A stretch of DNA of 44,798 nt, taken from positions 1 to 44,798 of the forward strand of contig JAKSSA010000011.1 in the NCBI GenBank assembly GCA_024403335.1. Reading direction: 5' to 3'. The notes beneath the pieces were generated by a model. That model did no database searches, was not told the DNA's origin, and saw nothing but the letters and a program-made list of their open reading frames with translations. Source of the stretch: Lachnospiraceae bacterium (lineage in GTDB: Bacteria; Bacillota; Clostridia; Lachnospirales; Lachnospiraceae). Shown here piece by piece: positions 1 through 7,211 of this stretch. The number at the start of each line of letters is the position of its first letter. The first letter of the stretch is position 1. The position numbers and the translations under genes were made by a program.

Positions 1-11
1 ACAGCTTTGTA

Positions 12-40
12 AGAATACTACAACACAAAAGAATTGTCAA
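12..40 (-). promoter_or_regulatory. Sigma-A promoter reading out of the left edge
   Basis: On the minus strand a perfect -35 box TTGACA (35-40) is followed after 17 bases by TATTCT (12-17). It points leftward, so the gene it serves lies outside the window. It sits downstream of the ATP-grasp gene that ends at 133. The stretch between (41-132) is AT-rich with T-runs and shows no convincing terminator hairpin. Confidence 0.6.
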
Positions 41-132
41 CAAGTTTTTTAAAAATTTTTAAAAGTTTTTTTAAGTAAATTGTAAAAGTAACTTCCACTC
101 CTTGAATTTGCTCTTCCAAAGTGGATTAACTA

Positions 133-1191
133 TTACAAGTCACCATTATTTAATTCAGTAGCCAAATATTCCACATAAAGCTTTACCGGATCAATTTCTG
201 TCACCTGATAAAGCATCCTGCAACCAACCGCATCCTCTATCTCGTTCAACACCCATTTTCCTTTGTTTCTTATAAAGTCAATTCCAACAAAATCCGGTTT
301 TAAATTATCAACTATTAAATCAATTACAAATTTCTGCTCACACGACAAATTCTCTTTGGGAATATATGTCGCACTTCCACCAAGGGAAAAATTGCTCTTA
401 AAGGATACTTTGCTATCTCTTCTGACTGCTGCCAAAACTTTACCGCCAAGTACATATACCCTCATATCAATTCCAATTTCATCGCATATATCCTGGACAA
501 CACAAAGCTTTGGCAAAAATTCATTGTTATTTAAATATATCTGTTTGTCTTTAATATATGACTGTGCGATTACACTAATTGCTTCTTTACAGCTTTTTTC
601 ATCATTTATGTAAAAAACTTCACTGCCACCATGCCCGTCGCAGCTTTTCATTATAAAGCCTGTTTCTCTTTCAAGCTCGCTGCAAAAATCTTCATATGAT
701 AAGTATTTTAAAAATGCGTCTTCCCCTAAATATATATACTCTGAAGCTTCAAAATTCAAAACATCTCCGGGCTTTATCCCACCAGATTGATTATTCAATA
801 GAAGCTTTGGCATATGCGTAGGCTTTAAAGAAATCTGTTCACTGTTTATCACAAGCCCTTTTTCAAAAAGACCGGACTTCTTAGCCCAGAGAAAGGTTTC
901 CATTTTATTATTGGCAATCCTTGAAATCATTGAATTATTAAAAACACGAAGCCCTGCTTCTTCCAAAGCCTGATTTAAGTTTTTAACATTTATGAATCCA
1001 ATTGATCTTACAAGAGCAAATGAAGCTTTTGTTTTCTTTGCCATTTCAACAGCTTCGTTTATATCATAGGGATTGAATATGCCAATTTCAATATCAAGAC
1101 CATATTCCTTTCCCTTTGAAACAATCTCATTTGCAAACCATTTATTGCGCTCATAATCTTCAGTTTTATAAAATAGTATACCCTTTATCAT
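133..1191 (-). CDS. ATP-grasp ligase-like protein (RimK/LysX-type fold)
   Basis: A 352-residue cytoplasmic protein with no signal peptide or membrane segment. The C-terminal two thirds reads as an ATP-grasp domain: a glycine-rich nucleotide loop (KSCDGHGGSE), then DMRVYVLGGKVLAAVRR, the conserved basic/asparagine stretch FKSNFSLGG, and a metal-binding end with GIDFI and NEIEDAVGCRM. Family members ligate a carboxylate to an amine or thiol with ATP through an acyl-phosphate; the substrate cannot be read from the sequence. The usual RimK ending E-x-N is replaced by E-x-E-D, so it probably belongs to a side branch rather than being a ribosomal S6 modifier. The ATG at 1191 has only a weak ribosome site. 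It lies 109 bases downstream of the phosphatase gene on the same strand and may be cotranscribed with it. Confidence 0.8.
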   Translation of the reverse strand: MIKGILFYKTEDYERNKWFANEIVSKGKEYGLDIEIGIFNPYDINEAVEMAKKTKASFALVRSIGFINVKNLNQALEEAGLRVFNNSMISRIANNKMETFLWAKKSGLFEKGLVINSEQISLKPTHMPKLLLNNQSGGIKPGDVLNFEASEYIYLGEDAFLKYLSYEDFCSELERETGFIMKSCDGHGGSEVFYINDEKSCKEAISVIAQSYIKDKQIYLNNNEFLPKLCVVQDICDEIGIDMRVYVLGGKVLAAVRRDSKVSFKSNFSLGGSATYIPKENLSCEQKFVIDLIVDNLKPDFVGIDFIRNKGKWVLNEIEDAVGCRMLYQVTEIDPVKLYVEYLATELNNGDL

Positions 1192-1300
1192 ATTTTCTCA
1201 TATATTTGTACGAGTTTCTTCCTATATATATGTACTTCATTTATCACTTTACTATGATGAACTGCATCAATGATAAATTCGATAATTTCCAATCATTCTA

Positions 1301-2041
1301 TTAAAAACTAAAGCGTCTGTTTTTTTCGAATTCTCCATAAACTTCTTCAAAAAATCCGGAGTTTGATGCAGGCTCGTTTCCTGCATATAAATGCGAAGTA
1401 TCTCCTAACATTCTTAACCTGAATGCCGCTATGCCTTCTTCCCTTTCTTCAGTTGTAACAACTGTAACAGAAGTTGGTGCAACAAATGCACTCTGCCACA
1501 AAAGTGGTGCAGGAATATGAAGCAGATGATTAAGGGCAACAAACTGTACACCAAGATGGCAAAATATTACTATGGTTGCATCACTTCCCTTTTCTGTCCG
1601 GTAATTCATTCCTTCACGCTTATAACCATAACGCGCAATTACTTCATCTAACCCAGTTTTTACCATTTCGAACTTTTCTTTTATATCACCGCTTTTCATT
1701 GTTTCGTCCAAAGTCCAGCCCTCTGTTTCAAAAAGCTTTTCCTGACTTGTCCACCATGATGGCATGAAATCCCATGGATGACGTTTTTTACCCAATTCCT
1801 TCGGGTCATCCACAAGATAATAAAATTCCTGCATAAAGGGCAGCACCTCCATTGTTCTGCCAAGCGGTTCAGTCGCAATTCTTCCTGTATCCTTAGCCCT
1901 TCCCAAAGGTGAACTATAAAAATCCGTTACCTGCCACTTTGCCACTCTCTTTGCCAAAAGTGCTGCTTCCCTAAAGCCTTTTTCAGTAAGTGAATCTATT
2001 TCATAATTAGGATCTCCATGTCTTACAAAAATTATATTCAT
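1301..2041 (-). CDS. Histidine phosphatase family protein (phosphoglycerate mutase-like)
   Basis: A 246-residue protein starting MNIIFVRHGD. The RHG motif at residues 7-9 holds the histidine that is phosphorylated in this superfamily. SSPLGRAKDT supplies the next conserved arginine, FMQEF a candidate acid, and FCHLG the second catalytic histidine. Members remove or move phosphate groups on small molecules or proteins; the substrate is unknown. A TTG six bases upstream is also possible, but the ATG at 2041 is preferred because AAGGAG lies seven bases before it. The predicted mRNA has a leader of about 330 bases filled by a 26-bp tandem repeat, and it starts from a promoter sharing its -35 box with the divergent ATP-grasp gene. 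Confidence 0.85.
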   Translation of the reverse strand: MNIIFVRHGDPNYEIDSLTEKGFREAALLAKRVAKWQVTDFYSSPLGRAKDTGRIATEPLGRTMEVLPFMQEFYYLVDDPKELGKKRHPWDFMPSWWTSQEKLFETEGWTLDETMKSGDIKEKFEMVKTGLDEVIARYGYKREGMNYRTEKGSDATIVIFCHLGVQFVALNHLLHIPAPLLWQSAFVAPTSVTVVTTEEREEGIAAFRLRMLGDTSHLYAGNEPASNSGFFEEVYGEFEKNRRFSF

Positions 2042-2058
2042 TATCAATCTCCTTTATT

Positions 2059-2231
2059 ACCTATGTTAAAATAAAAATTAATTACCCATGTTTAAGATAA
2101 ATATTTATTGCCTATATTCAAGATAAAAATTAATACCCATGTTCAAGATAAATATTTACTACCCATGTTTAAGATAAATATTTATTGCCCATGTTTAAGA
2201 TAAATATTTATTCCCCATATTCAAGATAAAA
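2059..2231. repeat. 26-bp tandem repeat array, about 6.6 copies
   Basis: Copies begin near 2059, 2084, 2111, 2135, 2161, 2188 and 2214, with a 24-27 bp period and a plus-strand consensus of about CCCATGTTTAAGATAAATAT followed by TTATT. Several copies hold the perfect 12-bp palindrome ATAAATATTTAT. On the minus strand, which is the predicted leader of the phosphatase gene, several units encode a mini-ORF ATG-GGN-AAT-AAA-TAT-TTA-TCT-stop (MGNKYLS) without a ribosome site. The array abuts the ribosome site of the phosphatase gene. From 2232 to 2382 the leader shows only short imperfect inverted repeats. Confidence 0.9.
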
Positions 2232-2382
2232 AATCATTTTCACTCTATCCTACCTGTCAAGTCGAATATCTGTTTAACATCAGGCTAAGTGCCATATTTA
2301 ACGGCAGGTTAAATAATAAGTACGTTGTTGTGGCCAACACGTGAATTAATAACTGAATTCCTGGTTGAGCATTATGCGAATT

Positions 2383-2411
2383 ATTATATCAGATATCTCT
2401 ATCACTTGCAA
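2383..2411 (-). promoter_or_regulatory. Leftward promoter of the phosphatase gene
   Basis: On the minus strand TTGCAA (2406-2411) and a perfect TATAAT (2383-2388) are separated by 17 bases. TTGCAA is its own reverse complement and also serves the rightward promoter at 2406-2434. Transcription would start near 2376 and read through the repeat array into the phosphatase gene. Confidence 0.65.
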
Positions 2412-2434
2412 AATGATGTTAATTATTGTACTAT
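2406..2434 (+). promoter_or_regulatory. Rightward promoter of the ATP-grasp gene at 2478
   Basis: TTGCAA (2406-2411), a 17-base spacer, then TACTAT (2429-2434). The start would be near 2441, about 37 bases before the ATG. The -35 hexamer is the same six base pairs used by the leftward promoter. Confidence 0.6.
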
Positions 2435-2477
2435 ATCAAATTATTTGTGAATATGCGTAAATCTTACGGAGAACAAT

Positions 2478-3344
2478 ATGAAAGCTTATCTTGTTACAAA
2501 TTCATTTCTTCGCTCGCCAAAATTCGTTGAAATATACGAAATATTAAGTGCGAACGCTCGCAAATTTAACATAGATTTAATCGCTAAGACAACAACAGAT
2601 TTAATGTCAGAAATACATTCTGTTCAAAACACAATCGAGGCGCCGGATTTCGTTCTCTATTGGGACAAAGATATCATGCTCGCAAGGCAGCTTGAAATGG
2701 CCGGTATAAAACTTTTTAACAGTGCAAAAGCAATTGAGTGCTGTGACAACAAGGAGTTTACTAGTTTAGCTCTTTTACAAGCAGGAATAAAACAGCCAAG
2801 AACCATTTTTGCACCCAAAACCTTTGAAAACATCGGATATACCAATGTTGATTTTTATTACAAGGCAAAAGAAATACTTGGGCTTCCCATGGTAATAAAA
2901 GAGGCATATGGTTCCTTTGGCTGGCAGGTTTATCTTGCCAATACAGACGATGAAGCAATAGAAATAATCAATAAGGTTCACAACAAGGATTTTTTAATGC
3001 AGGAGCTTGTTAAGTCCTCATATGGCAAGGATATCAGAATTAATGTTGTAGGAGATAAGGTTATTTCAGCAATGTTAAGGTATAATCCTAACGATTTTCG
3101 TTCAAACATTTCAAATGGCGGTTCAATGAAGGCATATTCACCTTCCAAAGAGCAGTGTGAACTTGCAATTATGGCAGCACATGCTGTAGGAGCAGACTTT
3201 GCCGGGGTTGATGTACTTTTTGGCGAAAATAACGAGCCAATCATATGCGAAGTCAATTCCAATCCACACTTCAAGAGTTCAATTGACTGCACAGGAATCG
3301 ATGTTGCTTATCATATTTTTGAATATATCACAGGATTGTTATAG
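2478..3344 (+). CDS. RimK-type ATP-grasp ligase
   Basis: A 288-residue cytoplasmic protein with a pre-ATP-grasp region (1-90) and an ATP-grasp domain. The nucleotide loop is KEAYGSFGW (141-149). GKDIRINVVGDKVISAM follows, then the basic/asparagine motif RYNPNDFRSNISNGG, and the metal site D245 with E258 and N260 in CEVNSNPHF. This is the complete RimK/LysX set, so it should form an amide bond between an amino acid and a protein or small-molecule carboxylate; the acceptor is not evident. GGAG precedes the ATG. It is a distant relative of the ligase at 133-1191, from which it differs in the metal motif. The LysR regulator follows on the same strand but has its own promoter. Confidence 0.85.
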   Translation: MKAYLVTNSFLRSPKFVEIYEILSANARKFNIDLIAKTTTDLMSEIHSVQNTIEAPDFVLYWDKDIMLARQLEMAGIKLFNSAKAIECCDNKEFTSLALLQAGIKQPRTIFAPKTFENIGYTNVDFYYKAKEILGLPMVIKEAYGSFGWQVYLANTDDEAIEIINKVHNKDFLMQELVKSSYGKDIRINVVGDKVISAMLRYNPNDFRSNISNGGSMKAYSPSKEQCELAIMAAHAVGADFAGVDVLFGENNEPIICEVNSNPHFKSSIDCTGIDVAYHIFEYITGLL

Positions 3345-3372
3345 TGAAATACTTATAACCTGATAAAAAATA

Positions 3373-3401
3373 TTTACAAATGGCAACAATTATATTATAC
3401 T
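3373..3401 (+). promoter_or_regulatory. Promoter of the LysR-type regulator gene
   Basis: TTTACA (3373-3378), exactly 17 bases, then TATACT (3396-3401). It lies 28 bases after the stop of the preceding gene and gives a leader of about 50 bases. The same hexamer pair and spacing precede the second tRNA-Leu gene. Confidence 0.7.
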
Positions 3402-3458
3402 ATTTATTAGATTTATGAATAAGTAAGGTCTTGAGAAAATAATACGGAGGTGCTACAT

Positions 3459-4355
3459 ATGAATATGGACATTGATTATGAACTTTATAAAGTTTTCTAT
3501 CATGTTGCCAAAACTCTAAGTTTCTCTGAAGCAGCCAGCGAGTTATTCATTTCTCAGTCTGCTGTCAGCCAGTCAATCAAAACTTTGGAAAAAAGACTTG
3601 ATTTACAGCTTTTCCTCAGAAGTACAAAAAAAGTAATGCTTACAAAAGAAGGTGAAATTCTTTTTAAGCACATTGAGCCTGCTGTAAAACTTATTGTTAA
3701 AGGTGAAAATAAAATTCTTGCTTCAAGAAAAACAGGTGATATTGAATTACGAGTAGGTGCCAGCGATACAATCTGCCGTTACTACCTCATGCCGTTCTTC
3801 AAATCCTTCCACGAGCAGTTCCCTGACATTAGTTTAAAGGTTATGAACGGAACTTCAAAGATGTGTGCTAATTTACTTGAAAGCGGACAGGTTGATTTGA
3901 TAATTACCAACTCTCCTAACGAAGCCATAAATGATACTATGAAGTATGAAGCTCTGAGAGATTTTAAAGATGTTTTCTATGCAAACAAAGAATTCTTCCC
4001 ATTTGTGGATAAGGAAATGGGCTTTAAAGAGCTTTCCAAGTTGCCTTTATTAATGCTTGAAAGCCGCTCTACCACAAGTGAATATCTCCATGAGCAGTTC
4101 CTTAAGAAATCACTTGAGTTGGTTCCTTCTATCGAACTTGCAAGTAATGATCAGTTAATTGACCTTGCAAAGATAGGTCTTGGTATCGCCTTTGTTCCTG
4201 ATTACATGATTGATAATCGTAAAGACAAAGACATGTATGTTCTTACTGTTAAAGATAAGATGCCTACACGTAGAATTATAGCTGCATATGATGAATCAAG
4301 TGATTTGTCTCAGCCTGCAAGATTCTTCTTAGACAGTTTAAAAGTCGGTCTTTGA
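3459..4355 (+). CDS. LysR-family transcriptional regulator
   Basis: A 298-residue protein. Residues 1-60 form the winged helix-turn-helix typical of LysR proteins (AKTLSFSEAASELFISQSAV, then SLRQ-like pairing SIKTLEKRL). Residues 90-298 form the periplasmic-binding-like effector domain (ELRVGASDTICRYYLMPFF, IGLGIAFVPDYM). The family activates or represses divergent or adjacent genes in response to a small ligand. The ATG at 3459 is chosen over the GTG at 3450 because GGAGG (3446-3450) lies eight bases before it and overlaps the GTG. Its target is uncertain: the neighbours are the ATP-grasp gene upstream and, convergently, the J-domain gene. A terminator follows at 4401. Confidence 0.92.
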   Translation: MNMDIDYELYKVFYHVAKTLSFSEAASELFISQSAVSQSIKTLEKRLDLQLFLRSTKKVMLTKEGEILFKHIEPAVKLIVKGENKILASRKTGDIELRVGASDTICRYYLMPFFKSFHEQFPDISLKVMNGTSKMCANLLESGQVDLIITNSPNEAINDTMKYEALRDFKDVFYANKEFFPFVDKEMGFKELSKLPLLMLESRSTTSEYLHEQFLKKSLELVPSIELASNDQLIDLAKIGLGIAFVPDYMIDNRKDKDMYVLTVKDKMPTRRIIAAYDESSDLSQPARFFLDSLKVGL

Positions 4356-4400
4356 GAAACTTAAAACATGATTTTATTTTTAAATCTATACCAAAAATAT

Positions 4401-4429
4401 AAAAAAGCTCTGTTTTCAGAGCTTTTTTA
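4401..4429. terminator. Bidirectional Rho-independent terminator
   Basis: An 8-bp stem AAGCTCTG/CAGAGCTT with a TTTT loop is flanked by A6 on the left and T6 on the right, so it can end transcription in both directions. It closes the LysR gene and may also catch the convergent J-domain gene, whose stop is at 4567. Between 4430 and 4566 there is only pyrimidine-rich sequence. Confidence 0.85.
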
Positions 4430-4566
4430 TTACTTCATTATAACTTTATTTCTTCTACTGATTACTTTTTATATCTGAATTTCTTTCTGTTTCCAAATTC
4501 TATCTTCGCTTGATTCTTAATCCAATTCCTGTTTCTTTATCTAACCATTCTTTATTTCATTTATTA

Positions 4567-5679
4567 TTACTTCATCTTGCTTATTTCAGAAATTGCATCA
4601 TCTAAACAGGAATATCCCTCAAAGGGCAAAAGTTTCATGTTTATTTTATAGCAGATGCCCTCTCTTTCCATTCTTGCCAATAATTTTTGTTTTACAAATT
4701 CTGCGCCATCAAGCCTTGTTTCAGCAAGCAATACAATAAATTCATTTTTATCAAAACGGGCTGTGATATCATTAATTCTAAGTTCAGTTTTCAAAATATC
4801 AGATAATCTTGCTAAAGCTGCTACAAACTTATCACCTCTTGCATCAAAAGAAATGTGCATAAGCGAAAATGGTCTGTTATAGCGCATATACCTTGCAATT
4901 TCCTTTGAAGCTTCCTCTTCAAAACCCAAAATGCTTAAAAGACCTGTTGCTTCGTCGATTCTTTTAATTGCATGCTCATATACTGCTTTAGGATCATATT
5001 TTGCTTTCTGGCGTGCGAGAAATCTGTAGCGCATTGTCGATTCCCTAAGCGAATTAATGCCAAGACACACGCGATGAGTCACCCCGTCAAACACAGAATA
5101 CTTCTTTATGGTTTCTGTTTTGCGCTCTCCATTAATTTTATCAAGATCAGTTACAGTTATTGCAAATTCAAATACTTCGTTATACTTAATTCTTCCAATT
5201 TTAGCATTCAAAATTCGTCTGGTAAAACGAACGCTATAATCCACCATCTCAAAGCACTCAGATATTGCCTCTCTCCACTCCTCAAACTCGGAATATGAGA
5301 TATTTTCCTTGTCGTATTCTGTCAGACAGTTATAAGCCTGCTCATAGCTTTTCGCCATCAAAGCATCATAAAAGTTAGACAAGGCTTCGTCACTTGTACG
5401 GGGTTCAGATATATTAAGCTTAAGCTCCTCGATTTCTGCATATGCGTTATTATTTGTAACATGTGCAAGCCAGGTCTTATGATATGCTGCGCGTTTATCA
5501 GCATCGCTTAATACTTCAAAGGCTTCTTCTATTTCATGAAAGCGACGCTTTGCACCCGGAGTATCAAGTGAATCCGGATGATACATAATCATAAGTCGTT
5601 TATATGCGGACTTTATAATTTCCGGAGCTGCATCATAATGCACTTGTAATGTTTTATAATAATCCTTAAAACTTTCCAT
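4567..5679 (-). CDS. J-domain protein with degenerate GGDEF-like C-terminus
   Basis: A 370-residue protein with no membrane segment. Residues 4-70 form a J domain with the HPD motif at 34-36, which stimulates DnaK ATPase. Residues 95-215 look like a small alpha/beta module (AYNCLTEYDKENISYSEFEEW), possibly NTF2-like, but this is uncertain. Residues 241-370 resemble a GGDEF domain: DEATGLLSILGFEEEASKEI matches the usual D-x-L-T-G-L-x-N-R-R-x-F start and RYNRPFSLMHISFDA the next strands. The signature loop reads RFDKNEF (308-314) instead of RYGGDEF, and the stretch before it is short. Cyclase activity is therefore unlikely; a c-di-GMP-binding or structural role is possible. The ATG at 5679 has AGCAGG upstream. 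A 247-base purine-rich leader separates it from the glycosyltransferase gene. Confidence 0.8.
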   Translation of the reverse strand: MESFKDYYKTLQVHYDAAPEIIKSAYKRLMIMYHPDSLDTPGAKRRFHEIEEAFEVLSDADKRAAYHKTWLAHVTNNNAYAEIEELKLNISEPRTSDEALSNFYDALMAKSYEQAYNCLTEYDKENISYSEFEEWREAISECFEMVDYSVRFTRRILNAKIGRIKYNEVFEFAITVTDLDKINGERKTETIKKYSVFDGVTHRVCLGINSLRESTMRYRFLARQKAKYDPKAVYEHAIKRIDEATGLLSILGFEEEASKEIARYMRYNRPFSLMHISFDARGDKFVAALARLSDILKTELRINDITARFDKNEFIVLLAETRLDGAEFVKQKLLARMEREGICYKINMKLLPFEGYSCLDDAISEISKMK

Positions 5680-5821
5680 AAACCTGCTTCCCTACTGCTA
5701 TATTTCTTCTTTACTACTATAATCCTGCAACCTATCTGCTGCTTATCTGCTTTTTGTTTCTTGATAACCTCTTATCTGTTTCTTTCCAAATTCTTATCTT
5801 TTCTTTCTGACCTTATATCTG

Positions 5822-5860
5822 CTCTTTATAACGTCTCTTTATAACTTCTCTTTATAACTT
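5822..5860. repeat. 13-bp tandem repeat, three copies, in a pyrimidine-rich gap
   Basis: CTCTTTATAACGT is followed by two exact copies of CTCTTTATAACTT at 5835 and 5848. The whole gap 5680-5926 is strongly pyrimidine-rich on the plus strand (purine-rich in the leftward transcript), with many degenerate TTATCTGCT-like words. No gene, terminator or clear promoter was found in it. Confidence 0.8.
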
Positions 5861-5926
5861 CTTTCTTACTATCTGCTTCCTTCTGACTTCTACTTTGTTT
5901 CCTTCGCTAATTATTAAGTCGAAATT

Positions 5927-7192
5927 TTACTCGCCAAATACTAAATTTACTACTCTCTTAGCTGAAGCCGAATCCTGATATTTATATGCAAAAGACATAA
6001 AATCACTTATCTTGGCATTTTGATTTTCGGAATGACTTATAATATAATCTGCAATGGAATCCGGATCTATCAGCACTTCTCCCGGAACAAAGTTTTTATA
6101 ATCAAAATAAAAGCCTCGCTCTTTTTCTGTGAAAAAATCTAAGTCAAAGGGATAAAAAAACATTGTCCGGTTAAGTATCGCAAAATCAAAAAAGATGGAG
6201 GAATAGTCCGTTATCAGTATATCTGTTTCCTTCAAAACCTCGTTTAAATCTTTTGCTGAAGCATCTTCAAAAACTAAATCTGAGACAGATTTATCAGGAC
6301 TCATATTGTTGAAAAAATCCGCATATTTTGCATTAATGGCAGGATGAAGCCTGACCATAAATTTAACTTTTTTCACTGTTTTTTTTACAGCTGTTTTATC
6401 AGATGTTCCTTCAACTATATCCTCAGATACTCCTTCAACTATATTCTCTGATTTTCCTTCTGTTATATTCTCAAATGCTCTTTCAGAAATATTCTCTGAC
6501 ATTCCTTCAGCTATCTTTTCATAAAGTTCAACAGCTTTTTCCAAGAGCTTTTCATTTCCTTCTTTGCTTTCCCTAAAAGTAGGCGCATAAAGAACTTTTA
6601 TACATTCTTCCGTCCTAGGTTTAATTTTCTCATTTTCCTTAAAAGCTTCCTTAAAAGAAAAAAGACAGTCTGTACGAGGAAGCCCGGTGACAAAAATCTT
6701 ATTTTCTTCTATGCCAAATGCTGTTTTATGAAGAGGAATCAATCCTTTAGAACTTACAAAAAGATAATCAAGCTTTGAATTTGCCAAGGTTTCAAGTTTT
6801 CTTAAAGAACCCTTCGTTGAATCGAGCCCAAACTTTTTAATTGCCCCTGTTCCATGCCAGAGCATACAATGTTTAACTTTCTTTCTACTCTTAAAATATG
6901 CCAAAGGCAGAAAGGTTTTATCATAAAAAATAGTACTGCAGCCTGCCATTTTAAAAGGAAGGACAAACATAAATTTTAAAAGCTTCAAGGGATTTTTAAA
7001 ATTTTCATCCTCTTTTGTCATCTTAAATATTTTATATCCGCCACTTTTTTCCAACTCATTGATAACTGCACCACAATTGCCTGTTTCAGAAGAGTTATGC
7101 GTAGCAACAAAAAACACCCTGTTTGAAGCTTGTCCAAACAGGGAAGCAAAATTGTAAATTAATGCATAGATTGCGTAACCTGCTTTTTTCAA
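5927..7192 (-). CDS. CDP-glycerol glycerophosphotransferase family protein (TagB/TagF-like)
   Basis: A 421-residue protein matching teichoic-acid polymer transferases: HCMLWHGTGAIKKFGLDS (108-125), VSSKGLIPLHK, VTGLPRTD (168-175), LYAPTFRES (201-209), MVRLHPAINAKY and ILITDYSSIFFDFAIL (325-340). These carry the family histidines and the D-Y-S-S phosphate-binding loop. It probably moves glycerol- or ribitol-phosphate onto an envelope polymer at the inner membrane face. Residues 228-267 hold five degenerate eight-residue repeats inserted between the two catalytic halves. The start appears to be TTG at 7192: an in-frame stop lies upstream and no nearby ATG exists. It is 19 bases downstream of the GT2 gene in the same operon. 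Confidence 0.85.
   Translation of the reverse strand: MKKAGYAIYALIYNFASLFGQASNRVFFVATHNSSETGNCGAVINELEKSGGYKIFKMTKEDENFKNPLKLLKFMFVLPFKMAGCSTIFYDKTFLPLAYFKSRKKVKHCMLWHGTGAIKKFGLDSTKGSLRKLETLANSKLDYLFVSSKGLIPLHKTAFGIEENKIFVTGLPRTDCLFSFKEAFKENEKIKPRTEECIKVLYAPTFRESKEGNEKLLEKAVELYEKIAEGMSENISERAFENITEGKSENIVEGVSEDIVEGTSDKTAVKKTVKKVKFMVRLHPAINAKYADFFNNMSPDKSVSDLVFEDASAKDLNEVLKETDILITDYSSIFFDFAILNRTMFFYPFDLDFFTEKERGFYFDYKNFVPGEVLIDPDSIADYIISHSENQNAKISDFMSFAYKYQDSASAKRVVNLVFGE
6392..6511 (-). repeat. In-frame 24-bp repeats inside the CDP-glycerol transferase gene
   Basis: Five tandem units encode AEGMSENI, SERAFENI, TEGKSENI, VEGVSEDI and VEGTSDKT (residues 228-267). They lie between LYAPTFRES and MVRLHPAI, a variable loop in this family, so reading frame and core motifs are kept. 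Confidence 0.88.
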
Positions 7193-7211
7193 ATCAGTAT
7201 TCCATCCTGCT

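Noticed and set aside
1192-1300. A terminator between the phosphatase and ATP-grasp genes
   Set aside because: TTTATCA/TGATAAA can pair but the loop is long and no T-run follows.
2084-2220. Translated leader peptides MGNKYLS
   Set aside because: No ribosome site precedes any of the ATGs, so I report the pattern but do not call genes.
2059-2231. CRISPR array
   Set aside because: Units are contiguous without unique spacers, and no cas genes are nearby. It is a tandem repeat.
4567-5679. An active diguanylate cyclase
   Set aside because: The loop reads RFDKNEF, lacking the two glycines and the aspartate-glutamate pair needed for catalysis.
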